Counted from the first letter of the stretch, positions 6,426-13,030 are shown. The stretch is 14,330 nucleotides of DNA from CAZCRE01 sp964501075 (GCA_964501075.1 CAZCRE010000031.1:1-14330), one strand, 5' to 3'. Notes: generated from the letters alone by a model not told the origin. Translations and numbers: made by a program.

Positions 6426-7613
6426 CTAGTAAAACCCCTTTCCTGCTTTCTTTCCAGTCCAGCCCTTGCCAACGTAGTCTTCAAGCAACGGGCAGGGTTT
6501 ATACATTTCCATATTGTACTTTGCATGTAGTTCTCCAAGCTTGTTCAAGACCATGTCTATGCCTGTTCTGTCCGCGTGTTCGCAGGGGCCTGAGGGCCAA
6601 TACGTGCCGAGCTTCATTCCAGTGTCGATGTCCGCTGGGTTTGCAGCATCATCATGGATAAGCCAAGCCGCCTCATTGACAGCCACTGCCCAAGACCTGT
6701 CGACGTCGTATTCATCTAGCAAGTTGAAAGGTATCCTTGGTCTGCCCTTTGTCCAGTCATAGAAGCCCACGCCTGTTTTTTGTCCCAGCTTCTTTTCCTT
6801 GACTAATGGCTCGATGACTTCTTGACATGGTTTGAACCGTTCACCGTAAGCCTCGTAAAGTATCCTTCCAACCTCATAGGCGATGTCCAGCCCGACGAAG
6901 TCGCCTAGTTCAAACCAACCCATTGGGAACCCGCCTGTGTACTTCACTGAAGAGTCTATTCCCTCCTTAGTGGCTTCTTTTCGGTGATAGGCCCAGAACG
7001 CCTCATTGAACACTGCTCCGAGAATTCGGTTTACGATGAAGCCTCGCACGTCCTTTCGCACGACTACGGGTGTTTTCCCCAGTTTTTTGGCTAGTTCCGA
7101 AAGGGTATTCATTGTTTCTTGGCTTGTATTGTCCCCTTTGATGACTTCGACTAGTGCCATGAATTGTGGTGGATTGAAGAAGTGCATCCCAGCAACTTTG
7201 TCAGGTCGCTTCGTAGCCTTGCCCACCTCAGTTATGCTCAACGTAGATGTGTTAGAGGCGAGTATCGCATGCGGAGGAGCAACTTCGTCCAGTTTGGCGA
7301 AGATCGTTTTCTTGATCTCCATGTTTTCAGGCGAGGCTTCTATCGCGAAGTCTATGTCTTTTCCCGCCTGCTCATAGCTTGTAGTCGTGGCTACCCGCGC
7401 CAGCGCCGCGTCTGCATCTTCCTGTCTTATCCTCTTTTTCTCAACGAATTTTCCCAAGCTCCATTTGATTTTCTCTTTGGCCTTTTGCAGGAGTTCATCG
7501 TTTATGTCAACCATGGTTACTTCAAGTCCGCTCATGGCGAGAAGCTGCGTGATTCCGTGACCCATGGCTCCTGAACCTATTACTGCTGCTTTTCCGATTT
7601 TTTCAGTTGCCAA
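6426..7613 (-). CDS. 3-hydroxyacyl-CoA dehydrogenase (NAD-dependent, two C-terminal repeats)
   Basis: This 395-residue enzyme oxidises (S)-3-hydroxyacyl-CoA to 3-ketoacyl-CoA with NAD+. The Rossmann motif is GSGAMG (13-18). Catalytic residues are His144 in GMHFFNPP and the paired Glu156 in ALVEVIKG; SNTSTLSIT (120-128) and GFIVNRILG (191-199) are the usual substrate-binding signatures. The first C-terminal domain covers about 190-290, and a second, related one covers about 300-395. This explains the length over the ~285-residue bacterial single-domain enzymes. The archaeal form is often fused to a crotonase domain, but this protein stops at GKKAGKGFY and the hydratase is separate. The start is TTG: no in-frame ATG exists upstream, and AGGAGA lies exactly 10 bases before it. 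It is the first gene of its transcription unit. Confidence 0.95.
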   Translation of the reverse strand: MATEKIGKAAVIGSGAMGHGITQLLAMSGLEVTMVDINDELLQKAKEKIKWSLGKFVEKKRIRQEDADAALARVATTTSYEQAGKDIDFAIEASPENMEIKKTIFAKLDEVAPPHAILASNTSTLSITEVGKATKRPDKVAGMHFFNPPQFMALVEVIKGDNTSQETMNTLSELAKKLGKTPVVVRKDVRGFIVNRILGAVFNEAFWAYHRKEATKEGIDSSVKYTGGFPMGWFELGDFVGLDIAYEVGRILYEAYGERFKPCQEVIEPLVKEKKLGQKTGVGFYDWTKGRPRIPFNLLDEYDVDRSWAVAVNEAAWLIHDDAANPADIDTGMKLGTYWPSGPCEHADRTGIDMVLNKLGELHAKYNMEMYKPCPLLEDYVGKGWTGKKAGKGFY

Positions 7614-7623
7614 GATGATTTCG

Positions 7624-7639
7624 TCTCCTTGAGAGTGTT
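7624..7639 (-). promoter_or_regulatory. leader with shared AACACTCTC element and AGGAGA ribosome-binding site
   Basis: The minus strand reads AACACTCTC (7639-7631), then AAGGAGA, then 10 bases, then the TTG start. The same 9-mer and the same AGGAGA-N10-TTG layout occur before etfB. With the TATA box at 7659-7666 the 9-mer lies on the expected transcription start, a position suited to an operator. Confidence 0.45.
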
Positions 7640-7658
7640 ATTGATGGATGAGGAATGG

Positions 7659-7666
7659 TAATAAAA
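7659..7666 (-). promoter_or_regulatory. TATA box of the hydroxyacyl-CoA dehydrogenase unit
   Basis: TTTTATTA on the minus strand is preceded by CAAAAG, a purine-rich BRE-like stretch. Initiation about 23 bases on would give a leader of roughly 20-25 bases that contains the AGGAGA site. Confidence 0.5.
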
Positions 7667-7703
7667 CTTTTGAATCGAGACTAAACACTCCAGAAAGCTT
7701 ACT

Positions 7704-7724
7704 AAGAAAAATAAAGAATTCTTT
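7704..7724 (-). terminator. T-rich terminator of the etfB-etfA-acyl-CoA dehydrogenase 2 unit
   Basis: Three bases past the TAA stop comes the perfect palindrome AAAGAATTCTTT (7713-7724). On the minus strand it runs into TTTATTTTTCTT (7715-7704). This is a good archaeal U-tract terminator and separates this unit from the promoter of the next one at 7659-7666. Confidence 0.6.
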
Positions 7725-7727
7725 TTT

Positions 7728-8882
7728 TTATTGCTGCTTCATGAGGTAACCGACTATCGTGTTCTTTTGGATTTCACTTGTTCCTTCGTATATCTCGGTT
7801 ATTTTCGCACATCGATGATAGCGTTCCACATGGTAGTCTGCTAGATATCCATAGCCGCCAAAGATCTGTATGGCGTCATCTGTAACTTCCATGGCCACGC
7901 GGCCTGCGTAGGCTTTTGCCATTGAGGTCTGAGCAGGGTTCGGTTTCTCTTTGTCGTAAAGCCAAGCAGCCTTGTACATCATGAGTCTTGCTGACTCAAT
8001 TTTGATTGCCATTTCAGCGAGTTTGTGGCTTATGCCTTGGAAGTTGATTATGGGTTGTCCAGATTGTTTGCGGGTTTTTGCGTAGGCGAGTGCTCGTTCG
8101 AATGCGCCTTGAGCCATGCCCACTGCTTGTGCGGCCACGGTTATGCGGGTTCCGTCGAAAAGTTCAAGTGTGTAGTAGAAGCCTCTGCCCAATTCTCCTA
8201 TGACGTTGGTCTCTGGCACTTTTAGATCACTCATTGCTAGTGACCCGGTGACGCAGGGTTTTATTCCCATTTTTCCATGAAGCTTGGTCGCTTCCAGTCC
8301 TGGCATGCCTTTTTCGGCGATGAATATGCTTTGGCCTCTATAGGTTGGCTGGCAGCTTGGGTCTGTTTGACAGAGCAGGATGAAAGTGTCGGCGGTTGTG
8401 GCGTTCGTGATGAATTCTTTGGCGCCGTTTATGGACCATTCGCTACCGCATTTTACGGCGGTTGAGTCCATGCGTGTGATGTCGCTTCCGTGTTCAGGTT
8501 CCGTGAATGCTGCTGCAGCTATCTTGTCGCCTCTGGCAAGTGGTGGAATGTATCTCTTCTTTTGTTCTTCGTTGCCGTGTTTTAGTAGAACGTCAGGGAT
8601 CATGAGATTGCCAAGCGAGATTGCGACGCCTATGCCCGGGTCTGCTCGACACATTTCTTCTACCACTATACAATCTTCCAGTACGCCTAGACCCTGTCCA
8701 CCATATTGCTCTGGGATACGCATGCTTGTGAACCCTAGTTGCGCAGCTTTCTTGTATATGGCCATTGGAAACTCTTCTTTTTGATCAAGTTCCAACGCAA
8801 GTTCAGGAGTGAACTCTTTTTCCGCGAATTCCTTCACTGCTCTTTTTATTTCCTGTTGTTCTGGGGTTAGTTTGAAATCCAT
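7728..8882 (-). CDS. acyl-CoA dehydrogenase (paralogue 2)
   Basis: This 384-residue acyl-CoA dehydrogenase is clearly paralogous to the one at 5271-6425 and exactly the same length. It has FTEPEHGSD (126-134), the standard loop length, then WSINGAKEFITN (149-160), RITVAAQAVGMAQGAFE (246-262), FGGYGYLADY (341-350) and catalytic Glu366 in ITEIYEGTSEIQ. It lies directly downstream of etfB-etfA, its electron acceptor genes, which makes a dedicated dehydrogenase-ETF pairing likely. The ATG at 8882 is preferred over the ATG at 8936: residues from 8882 (MDFKLTPEQQ) align with the start of paralogue 1, while the longer form adds 18 residues unlike the family and overlaps etfA by 26 bases. From 8882 the gap to etfA is 28 bases. 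Substrate range is not readable from sequence. Confidence 0.94.
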   Translation of the reverse strand: MDFKLTPEQQEIKRAVKEFAEKEFTPELALELDQKEEFPMAIYKKAAQLGFTSMRIPEQYGGQGLGVLEDCIVVEEMCRADPGIGVAISLGNLMIPDVLLKHGNEEQKKRYIPPLARGDKIAAAAFTEPEHGSDITRMDSTAVKCGSEWSINGAKEFITNATTADTFILLCQTDPSCQPTYRGQSIFIAEKGMPGLEATKLHGKMGIKPCVTGSLAMSDLKVPETNVIGELGRGFYYTLELFDGTRITVAAQAVGMAQGAFERALAYAKTRKQSGQPIINFQGISHKLAEMAIKIESARLMMYKAAWLYDKEKPNPAQTSMAKAYAGRVAMEVTDDAIQIFGGYGYLADYHVERYHRCAKITEIYEGTSEIQKNTIVGYLMKQQ

Positions 8883-8910
8883 CTTGCTCTTTTTCTCCAA
8901 ATAGTTTAGG

Positions 8911-9900
8911 TTATATTTTCTGTGCTCGTAGCTCATTAACCTTGTTTTTCAGCGGGGGCACTATCTTGAACAGATCCTCGACGATTCCGTAGTCTGCGAA
9001 ACTGAAGATGGGGGCCTTGGGGTCCTTGTTTACAGCTATTATGAGGTCTGAGCTTTTCATGCCAAGGATGTGCTGGAAGGCTCCGCTTATGCCCAAGGCC
9101 AAGTAGAGTTTTGGTTTGACTGTTTTCCCTGAAGTGCCAACTTGTCTGTCGGTGGGCAACCATCCTTTGTCAACGATCGGACGCGAACATGATAGGACGC
9201 CGCCTATTGCTTTTGCAAGATCCTCGACTTGGGGTATGTTAGCCACGTCCTTGATTCCACGTCCGATTCCCACGAGTTTCTCGGCGGCTGTTATGTCTAC
9301 TCCGCCGGGCGGTGGAAGAACGTACTGTACGAATCGTTTTTCACTGATTTCTTCGGCAAGCGGTGAAGGCACTATTACGATCTGCCCATTCATCGGGGTT
9401 GCTGGTTTTGTGGGAGTGAACGTTGCCTGTCTGATTGTTGCCAGATAGGTTTCAGCCTTGCGAACAGTGGCTTTGACGTTTACTTTTCCTCCGTACATCT
9501 GCTTCGTAACTGTGAACACATCGCTTTCGAATGCCAGGTCTATGCAGTCCGTTGCTAGTGGCAGATTCAAGGCAGCTGCAAGCCTAGGTGCCAGATCCAC
9601 GCCTTGAGAAGTGTGACCAGCCATTACTAATGCAGGCTTGTGCGTAGTAATCAAGCCGGCCAAGACTTTCCTGTAAGCTTCTGAGTTGAAGTTTTCCAGT
9701 TTCGCGTCCTCGACTACCATGACCTTGTTTGTGTATTCGGCCAGAGTCTTTGCGTGTTCCTTCACGTTGCTACCTAATATGACCGCAGTCAGGTCCATGC
9801 TTGCCTTTTCCGCTAGCTCTCGAGCTTTAGTAAGCATTTCATAGGTTATGTCTCGAATTTGGCCTTGTCTATGTTCAGCCAAGACGAAAATTCCAGTCAT
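8911..9900 (-). CDS. etfA: electron transfer flavoprotein alpha subunit
   Basis: This 329-residue ETF alpha subunit carries the FAD that takes electrons from acyl-CoA dehydrogenases. The N-terminal domain (about 1-185) has the Rossmann-like fold of the family. The C-terminal FAD domain has all signatures: SRPIVDKGWLP (239-249), RQVGTSGKTV (252-261), GISGAFQHILGM (270-281), NKDPKAPIF (291-299) and ADYGIVEDLF (302-311). Most family members have GIVGDL where this has GIVEDL, a small deviation. The ATG follows the etfB stop after a single base, and GGGGTTGATC ahead of it matches the archaeal Shine-Dalgarno consensus at 8 of 10 positions, so it is translationally coupled with etfB. The acceptor that reoxidises ETF is not encoded in the window. 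Confidence 0.96.
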   Translation of the reverse strand: MTGIFVLAEHRQGQIRDITYEMLTKARELAEKASMDLTAVILGSNVKEHAKTLAEYTNKVMVVEDAKLENFNSEAYRKVLAGLITTHKPALVMAGHTSQGVDLAPRLAAALNLPLATDCIDLAFESDVFTVTKQMYGGKVNVKATVRKAETYLATIRQATFTPTKPATPMNGQIVIVPSPLAEEISEKRFVQYVLPPPGGVDITAAEKLVGIGRGIKDVANIPQVEDLAKAIGGVLSCSRPIVDKGWLPTDRQVGTSGKTVKPKLYLALGISGAFQHILGMKSSDLIIAVNKDPKAPIFSFADYGIVEDLFKIVPPLKNKVNELRAQKI

Positions 9901-9901
9901 T

Positions 9902-10690
9902 TTAGATCAACCCCTTTGCTTTCAAGATTTCAGCGATCTTCGCTGCCATTTCGTCGGGTGTTCCTTTAAGAAATTCAGCTTGTTTTTCAACTGGTGGCAC
10001 GTACAGCTTTTCTATTTTAAGCCATGAGCCTGCCAAGCCAACATCGTTTTCGCTTAGACCTGTGTCAGCTAAACTCATTATCTTGATTTCTTTCTGCATC
10101 GCTTTCCGTATGCCCATTATAGACACGTATCTTGGCTCATTGATGCCTGTCTGAACCGAGAAAAGCGCGGGCAGCTTGACTTCAACTTGCTCTTCTAAAC
10201 CGCCTTCAAGTTCACGATTTGCCTTGGCCGTGCCTGTGCCAAGTTCAAGTTTCTTGACCATCGTAGCGTGCGGGATTCCTAAGAGTTGCGCGAGGATCGG
10301 TCCGACCATAGCGCTGCCGTCGTCGCCTGCTTGCATCCCTGTCAAGACTAAGTCATATTGCATGGTTTTGATTACAGAGTGGAGGATTTTGGCTATGGCA
10401 TAGCCGTCTGAGCCCTCGAATTTTGGGTCTGCAAGCCTTATTGCTTTGTCCGCCCCGCGGGCCAAGCATTTTCTCAGAGTGCTGTCCGAATCATCTGGGC
10501 CTATGGTTATGGCAGTGACTGATCCGCCTTGTTTCTCCCTTATTCTTACGGCTTCTTCCAGCGCATAATCGTCCCACTCGTTGATGTCGTAGACCAAGCC
10601 TGTTTTTTCCACGGCTTTGCCTGAAGCGTCGATTTTTAGTTCCGCCTCAGCTGTTTCAGGAACATGCTTAACGCAAACAATTACGTCCAA
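9902..10690 (-). CDS. etfB: electron transfer flavoprotein beta subunit
   Basis: This 262-residue ETF beta subunit forms the heterodimer with EtfA and binds AMP, or a second flavin in bifurcating types. Recognisable parts are VIVCVKHVPETAE at the N-terminus, NEWDDYALEEAVRIRE (about 37-52), TIGPDDSDSTLRKCLARGAD (61-80) and the nucleotide-binding segment LTGMQAGDDGSAMVGP. The last differs from the QAIDGDTAQVGP pattern I associate with FixA-type bifurcating subunits, so a simple, non-bifurcating ETF is more likely. The start is TTG: an in-frame TGA at 10697-10699 excludes any upstream start, and no ATG lies near the conserved N-terminus. AGGAGA lies 10 bases ahead. An out-of-frame ATG at 10698-10700 sits between the two. 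It is the first gene of the etfB-etfA-dehydrogenase unit. Confidence 0.95.
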   Translation of the reverse strand: MDVIVCVKHVPETAEAELKIDASGKAVEKTGLVYDINEWDDYALEEAVRIREKQGGSVTAITIGPDDSDSTLRKCLARGADKAIRLADPKFEGSDGYAIAKILHSVIKTMQYDLVLTGMQAGDDGSAMVGPILAQLLGIPHATMVKKLELGTGTAKANRELEGGLEEQVEVKLPALFSVQTGINEPRYVSIMGIRKAMQKEIKIMSLADTGLSENDVGLAGSWLKIEKLYVPPVEKQAEFLKGTPDEMAAKIAEILKAKGLI

Positions 10691-10700
10691 TTCGTGTCAT

Positions 10701-10724
10701 TCTCCTAGGTGTTTGGAGAGTGTT
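10701..10724 (-). promoter_or_regulatory. etfB leader: shared AACACTCTC element and AGGAGA site
   Basis: The minus strand has AACACTCTC at 10724-10716 and AGGAGA at 10706-10701, then 10 bases to the TTG. Both elements and the final spacing match the leader of the hydroxyacyl-CoA dehydrogenase gene. Together with GTGTTTC the 9-mer forms part of a 15-base imperfect palindrome, GAGnGTnnnACnCTC, at 10718-10732. Confidence 0.45.
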
Positions 10725-10735
10725 TCACGCTCTTC

Positions 10736-10743
10736 ATCATAAG
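10736..10743 (-). promoter_or_regulatory. weak TATA-like box of the etf unit
   Basis: CTTATGAT on the minus strand is preceded by CAAAAG, a BRE-like stretch also found before the hydroxyacyl-CoA dehydrogenase box. The match to a TATA consensus is poor, which would suit a promoter that needs an activator. Confidence 0.3.
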
Positions 10744-10759
10744 ACTTTTGCTTGAAACC

Positions 10760-10775
10760 CACGACAATTATCGTG
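10760..10775. promoter_or_regulatory. 16-base imperfect palindrome, candidate regulator site
   Basis: CACGACAATTATCGTG has matching half-sites CACGA and TCGTG around an AATT centre, with only the pair at positions 6 and 11 unmatched. It lies about 17 bases upstream of the weak etfB TATA-like box and within the divergent region shared with the winged-helix gene. A dimeric regulator is the natural reading; which one is unknown. Confidence 0.45.
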
Positions 10776-10912
10776 AACCCATGCTACTTGCTCTAACATG
10801 TGGCCCTTTTCTTGTTTCGAGCGACCCTCTCGTTGGAGTCTTTTGGTTGCTATTTCCAGCCATTCTGTGGGAGTCGATTCATTGTTACGTGATGACAGGG
10901 GACTGAACAAAA

Positions 10913-10920
10913 TTTATTAA
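10913..10920 (+). promoter_or_regulatory. TATA box of the winged-helix gene
   Basis: TTTATTAA is a good archaeal TATA element, preceded by AACAAAA. Initiation near 10943-10946 would give a leader of about 26-29 bases to the ATG at 10972. Confidence 0.55.
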
Positions 10921-10971
10921 TCATGAAGAACAAAGCTACCCTGCGTCATTCAACCATTGCAAGTGAAGACC

Positions 10972-11154
10972 ATGGGAAAACTTGAGGAAGTCGTTGTTTC
11001 AGCGCTCAAGAATTCGGGTGAAGGATTAACACTTGCTGAAATAGCTGAGAAAATCGGAGAATCTGAAAAGAAGGTTTTCAGGGAATTGCGCAGTTTGTTC
11101 CAGAAGGGCATGATTGACACAGAAAGCCGGCGTTACAAGCTTTCGAAAGGCTGA
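10972..11154 (+). CDS. small stand-alone winged-helix DNA-binding protein
   Basis: This 60-residue protein is little more than one winged-helix domain: helix 1 EEVVVSALKNS, helix 2 TLAEIAEKIGE, recognition helix EKKVFRELRSLFQKG, then the wing MIDTESRRYKLSKG. Such minimal proteins are common in archaea as MarR-, ArsR- or Lrp-like regulators, or as parts of larger assemblies. No ligand domain and no metal-binding cysteines are visible. It diverges from the etf unit across 281 bases containing two palindromes, so it is a candidate regulator of etf, which is inference only. In-frame TTG (10957) and GTG (10963) codons could add up to five residues. The ATG is chosen because it starts close to the fold, and the box at 10913-10920 leaves room for a leader. 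Confidence 0.72.
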   Translation: MGKLEEVVVSALKNSGEGLTLAEIAEKIGESEKKVFRELRSLFQKGMIDTESRRYKLSKG

Positions 11155-11163
11155 AGAGAGCTA

Positions 11164-11169
11164 TTTTTT
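11164..11169 (+). terminator. T-run after the winged-helix gene
   Basis: Six T residues start 10 bases past the TGA stop, followed at 11178-11202 by the inverted repeat AGTCTTG-N11-CAAGACT. The T-run alone could end transcription in archaea; the hairpin comes after it, unlike a bacterial terminator. Confidence 0.35.
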
Positions 11170-11177
11170 AGGCGGTC

Positions 11178-11202
11178 AGTCTTGAACCCATGAGACAAGA
11201 CT
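11178..11202. repeat. inverted repeat AGTCTTG-N11-CAAGACT
   Basis: Seven perfectly complementary bases on each side of an 11-base loop lie in the 143-base gap between the winged-helix and DUF885 genes. Its role is unknown: it may be a 3' stem of the upstream mRNA or a protein-binding site. Confidence 0.35.
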
Positions 11203-11265
11203 CATTCATGTCCAGTGACACGACATCAAATCAATCGACTTCTCTCGCTAAAGCTTAATTAAACA

Positions 11266-11273
11266 TTTATAAT
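11266..11273 (+). promoter_or_regulatory. TATA box of the DUF885 gene
   Basis: TTTATAAT, preceded by AATTAAACA, ends 25 bases before the ATG at 11298. The predicted transcript is leaderless or has one or two leader bases, although AAGGCGGT at 11287-11294 resembles a Shine-Dalgarno sequence. Confidence 0.6.
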
Positions 11274-11297
11274 CAATTCTGTAGCCAAGGCGGTAAA

Positions 11298-12935
11298 ATG
11301 AACGCAGATGAAACTTTCGAGAAACTCACCCAAGAAATGATGAACAGATTCTTCGAAAACAACCCTGATTTTGCAACCGAGTTCGGACTGCATGAACCTT
11401 ACGACTACCTGTTACCAACAGGTTCTACCAAACTACTTGCGGAAAACCTCCACCTTCTGGAGGAAACGATAACAAACTTGAACAAGGCAGTGAAGCGCGA
11501 AGAACTAAGCGCTCAACACAAGGTGGATTGGGAAGTGCTAGCGAACGCTTATGAACAATGGAAATTCGCATTCTACGAAAGACGCACTCATGAGTTGGAT
11601 CCAGATGCTTTTTCAATGCTTGGCGGGCTAGTCTTCATAATGTTCACCCGAGACTATGCATCACTGGAAAAGAGAGCAGACGCTATCGCAGCCAGAATGG
11701 AGAAAATTCCGAAATATCTGCAAGAATTCCGTTCAAGGTTCGAAAACAAGCATCCAGTGAAACTCTGGACCGAAATAGCCATAGAAACAGCCCAAAACAT
11801 GGGTGGTTTATTCCAATTCATACTTCACGCCGCAAAAGGCAAGGTTTCAGATAATGTTTACGCAAGACTGTGTCTGGCTTGGGAGAACCTGCAGCCTGCA
11901 CTTAAGATTCACGCGGAATGGCTCCAAGCCTTGCTTCCGAAAACGCAAGAGAAGTGGGCGTTGGGCAAAGAGAAATTTGAAAAGCTCCTTCAACTACGAC
12001 AGCTAAGCATGAATTCTGACGAGATCTATCAGTTAGGTGTCAAATACCTGAATGAACTGAAAGCCAAGAGAGAGCAACTAGCTCGGCAAATCGCTTCTGG
12101 AAAATCGGTTGAAGAAGCGCTGAAAAAGATAGAGAGCAAGGCGCCAAAGACGTTTGAAGAGGCAATGGAGTTTACGCGGAAAACCATGGAGGAAGCTAGA
12201 AAGTTTGTTGAAGAAAAGGACATTGCAACTGTAAACAGCGAAGACGTGTTGCTAGTGGAAGAAACACCTGCTTTTCTAGCGCCCCTGATCCCGTTTGCAG
12301 CTTTGAACATGCCAGCTAGATTTGATAAGCCTCAAATAGGCATATACATCGTGACTCGACCAAAAGACCCAGCGAATCTGGGCAAGCACTTGAACTTTCC
12401 ATCAATCAGAAACACCGCGGTTCATGAAGCCTTCCCCGGACACTTTTTGCAGGGCACAATGTCTAACCGAGGCAGCATGATTCAGATACTGGCCCAAGGA
12501 ACCGAAACCGTTGAAGGCTGGGCCCACTACTGCGAACAGATGATGGCCGAGAAGGGCTTCGTAACAGGCCTAGAAGCACAGTTGATTCAGATCAACGACA
12601 TGATTTGGCGAGCAGTACGTATAATTGTAGATGTAAGGCTTTCGAGGGGCGAAATGGGTTTTGAAGAAGCAGTCAAAATGCTTGAGCAAGAAACGGGATT
12701 TTCGCGAGAAGCTGCAGAAGCTGAGGTCAAGCGTTACACGCAAACGCCAGGATATCCGCTCTCATACCTTCTGGGAAAACACTTGATACTGGAACTGAAG
12801 CAGGAATTAAAGCAGAAAATGGGTGCTGGGTTTGACGAGAAACTCTTTCATGATACGATTACGGCTAACGGATACTTGCCAATATCCTTGCTAAGAAAGG
12901 TCTTCGAACAAAAGATGCCGAAACGCAAAACCTAG
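11298..12935 (+). CDS. DUF885 family putative metal-dependent peptidase
   Basis: This 545-residue, largely helical protein matches the DUF885 family by its C-terminal motifs: HEAFPGHFLQ (376-385), EGWAHYCEQMM (407-417) and TPGYPLSYLLGK (483-494). The His-Glu-x4-His arrangement (His376, Glu377, His382) with the downstream Glu407 and His411 looks like a zinc site, and the family is generally regarded as putative metallopeptidases or carboxypeptidases. The substrate is unknown. No signal peptide or transmembrane helix is visible, so this copy should be cytoplasmic, unlike many secreted bacterial members. The central part (about 225-310) is rich in charged helices. The ATG fits the leaderless promoter. 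It has its own promoter and terminator and shows no functional tie to the beta-oxidation genes. Confidence 0.85.
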   Translation: MNADETFEKLTQEMMNRFFENNPDFATEFGLHEPYDYLLPTGSTKLLAENLHLLEETITNLNKAVKREELSAQHKVDWEVLANAYEQWKFAFYERRTHELDPDAFSMLGGLVFIMFTRDYASLEKRADAIAARMEKIPKYLQEFRSRFENKHPVKLWTEIAIETAQNMGGLFQFILHAAKGKVSDNVYARLCLAWENLQPALKIHAEWLQALLPKTQEKWALGKEKFEKLLQLRQLSMNSDEIYQLGVKYLNELKAKREQLARQIASGKSVEEALKKIESKAPKTFEEAMEFTRKTMEEARKFVEEKDIATVNSEDVLLVEETPAFLAPLIPFAALNMPARFDKPQIGIYIVTRPKDPANLGKHLNFPSIRNTAVHEAFPGHFLQGTMSNRGSMIQILAQGTETVEGWAHYCEQMMAEKGFVTGLEAQLIQINDMIWRAVRIIVDVRLSRGEMGFEEAVKMLEQETGFSREAAEAEVKRYTQTPGYPLSYLLGKHLILELKQELKQKMGAGFDEKLFHDTITANGYLPISLLRKVFEQKMPKRKT

Positions 12936-12958
12936 AAGAAATCCTCCACTTTCTTCTT
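12934..12958 (+). terminator. hairpin and T/C-rich end of the DUF885 gene
   Basis: AGAAGAAA (12934-12941) and TTTCTTCT (12950-12957) form an 8-base stem with an 8-base loop that starts inside the TAG stop codon. The right arm is itself the T-rich tract. This is a plausible terminator facing the convergent radical SAM gene. Confidence 0.45.
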
Positions 12959-13030
12959 AGAACAATATCAGTTGAAATCCGTAGCTGACAGTCTGACGAA
13001 TTGAGAATTCATGATCTGTATAGATATGGT

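Noticed and set aside
8883..8936. 18-residue N-terminal extension of acyl-CoA dehydrogenase 2 from an ATG at 8936
   Set aside because: The extension overlaps etfA by 26 bases and has no counterpart in the 384-residue paralogue, which aligns from the ATG at 8882.
10671..10700. ATG at 10698-10700 as the etfB start
   Set aside because: It is out of frame with EtfB and stops after ten codons; the conserved VIVCVKHVP start is reached only from the TTG at 10690.
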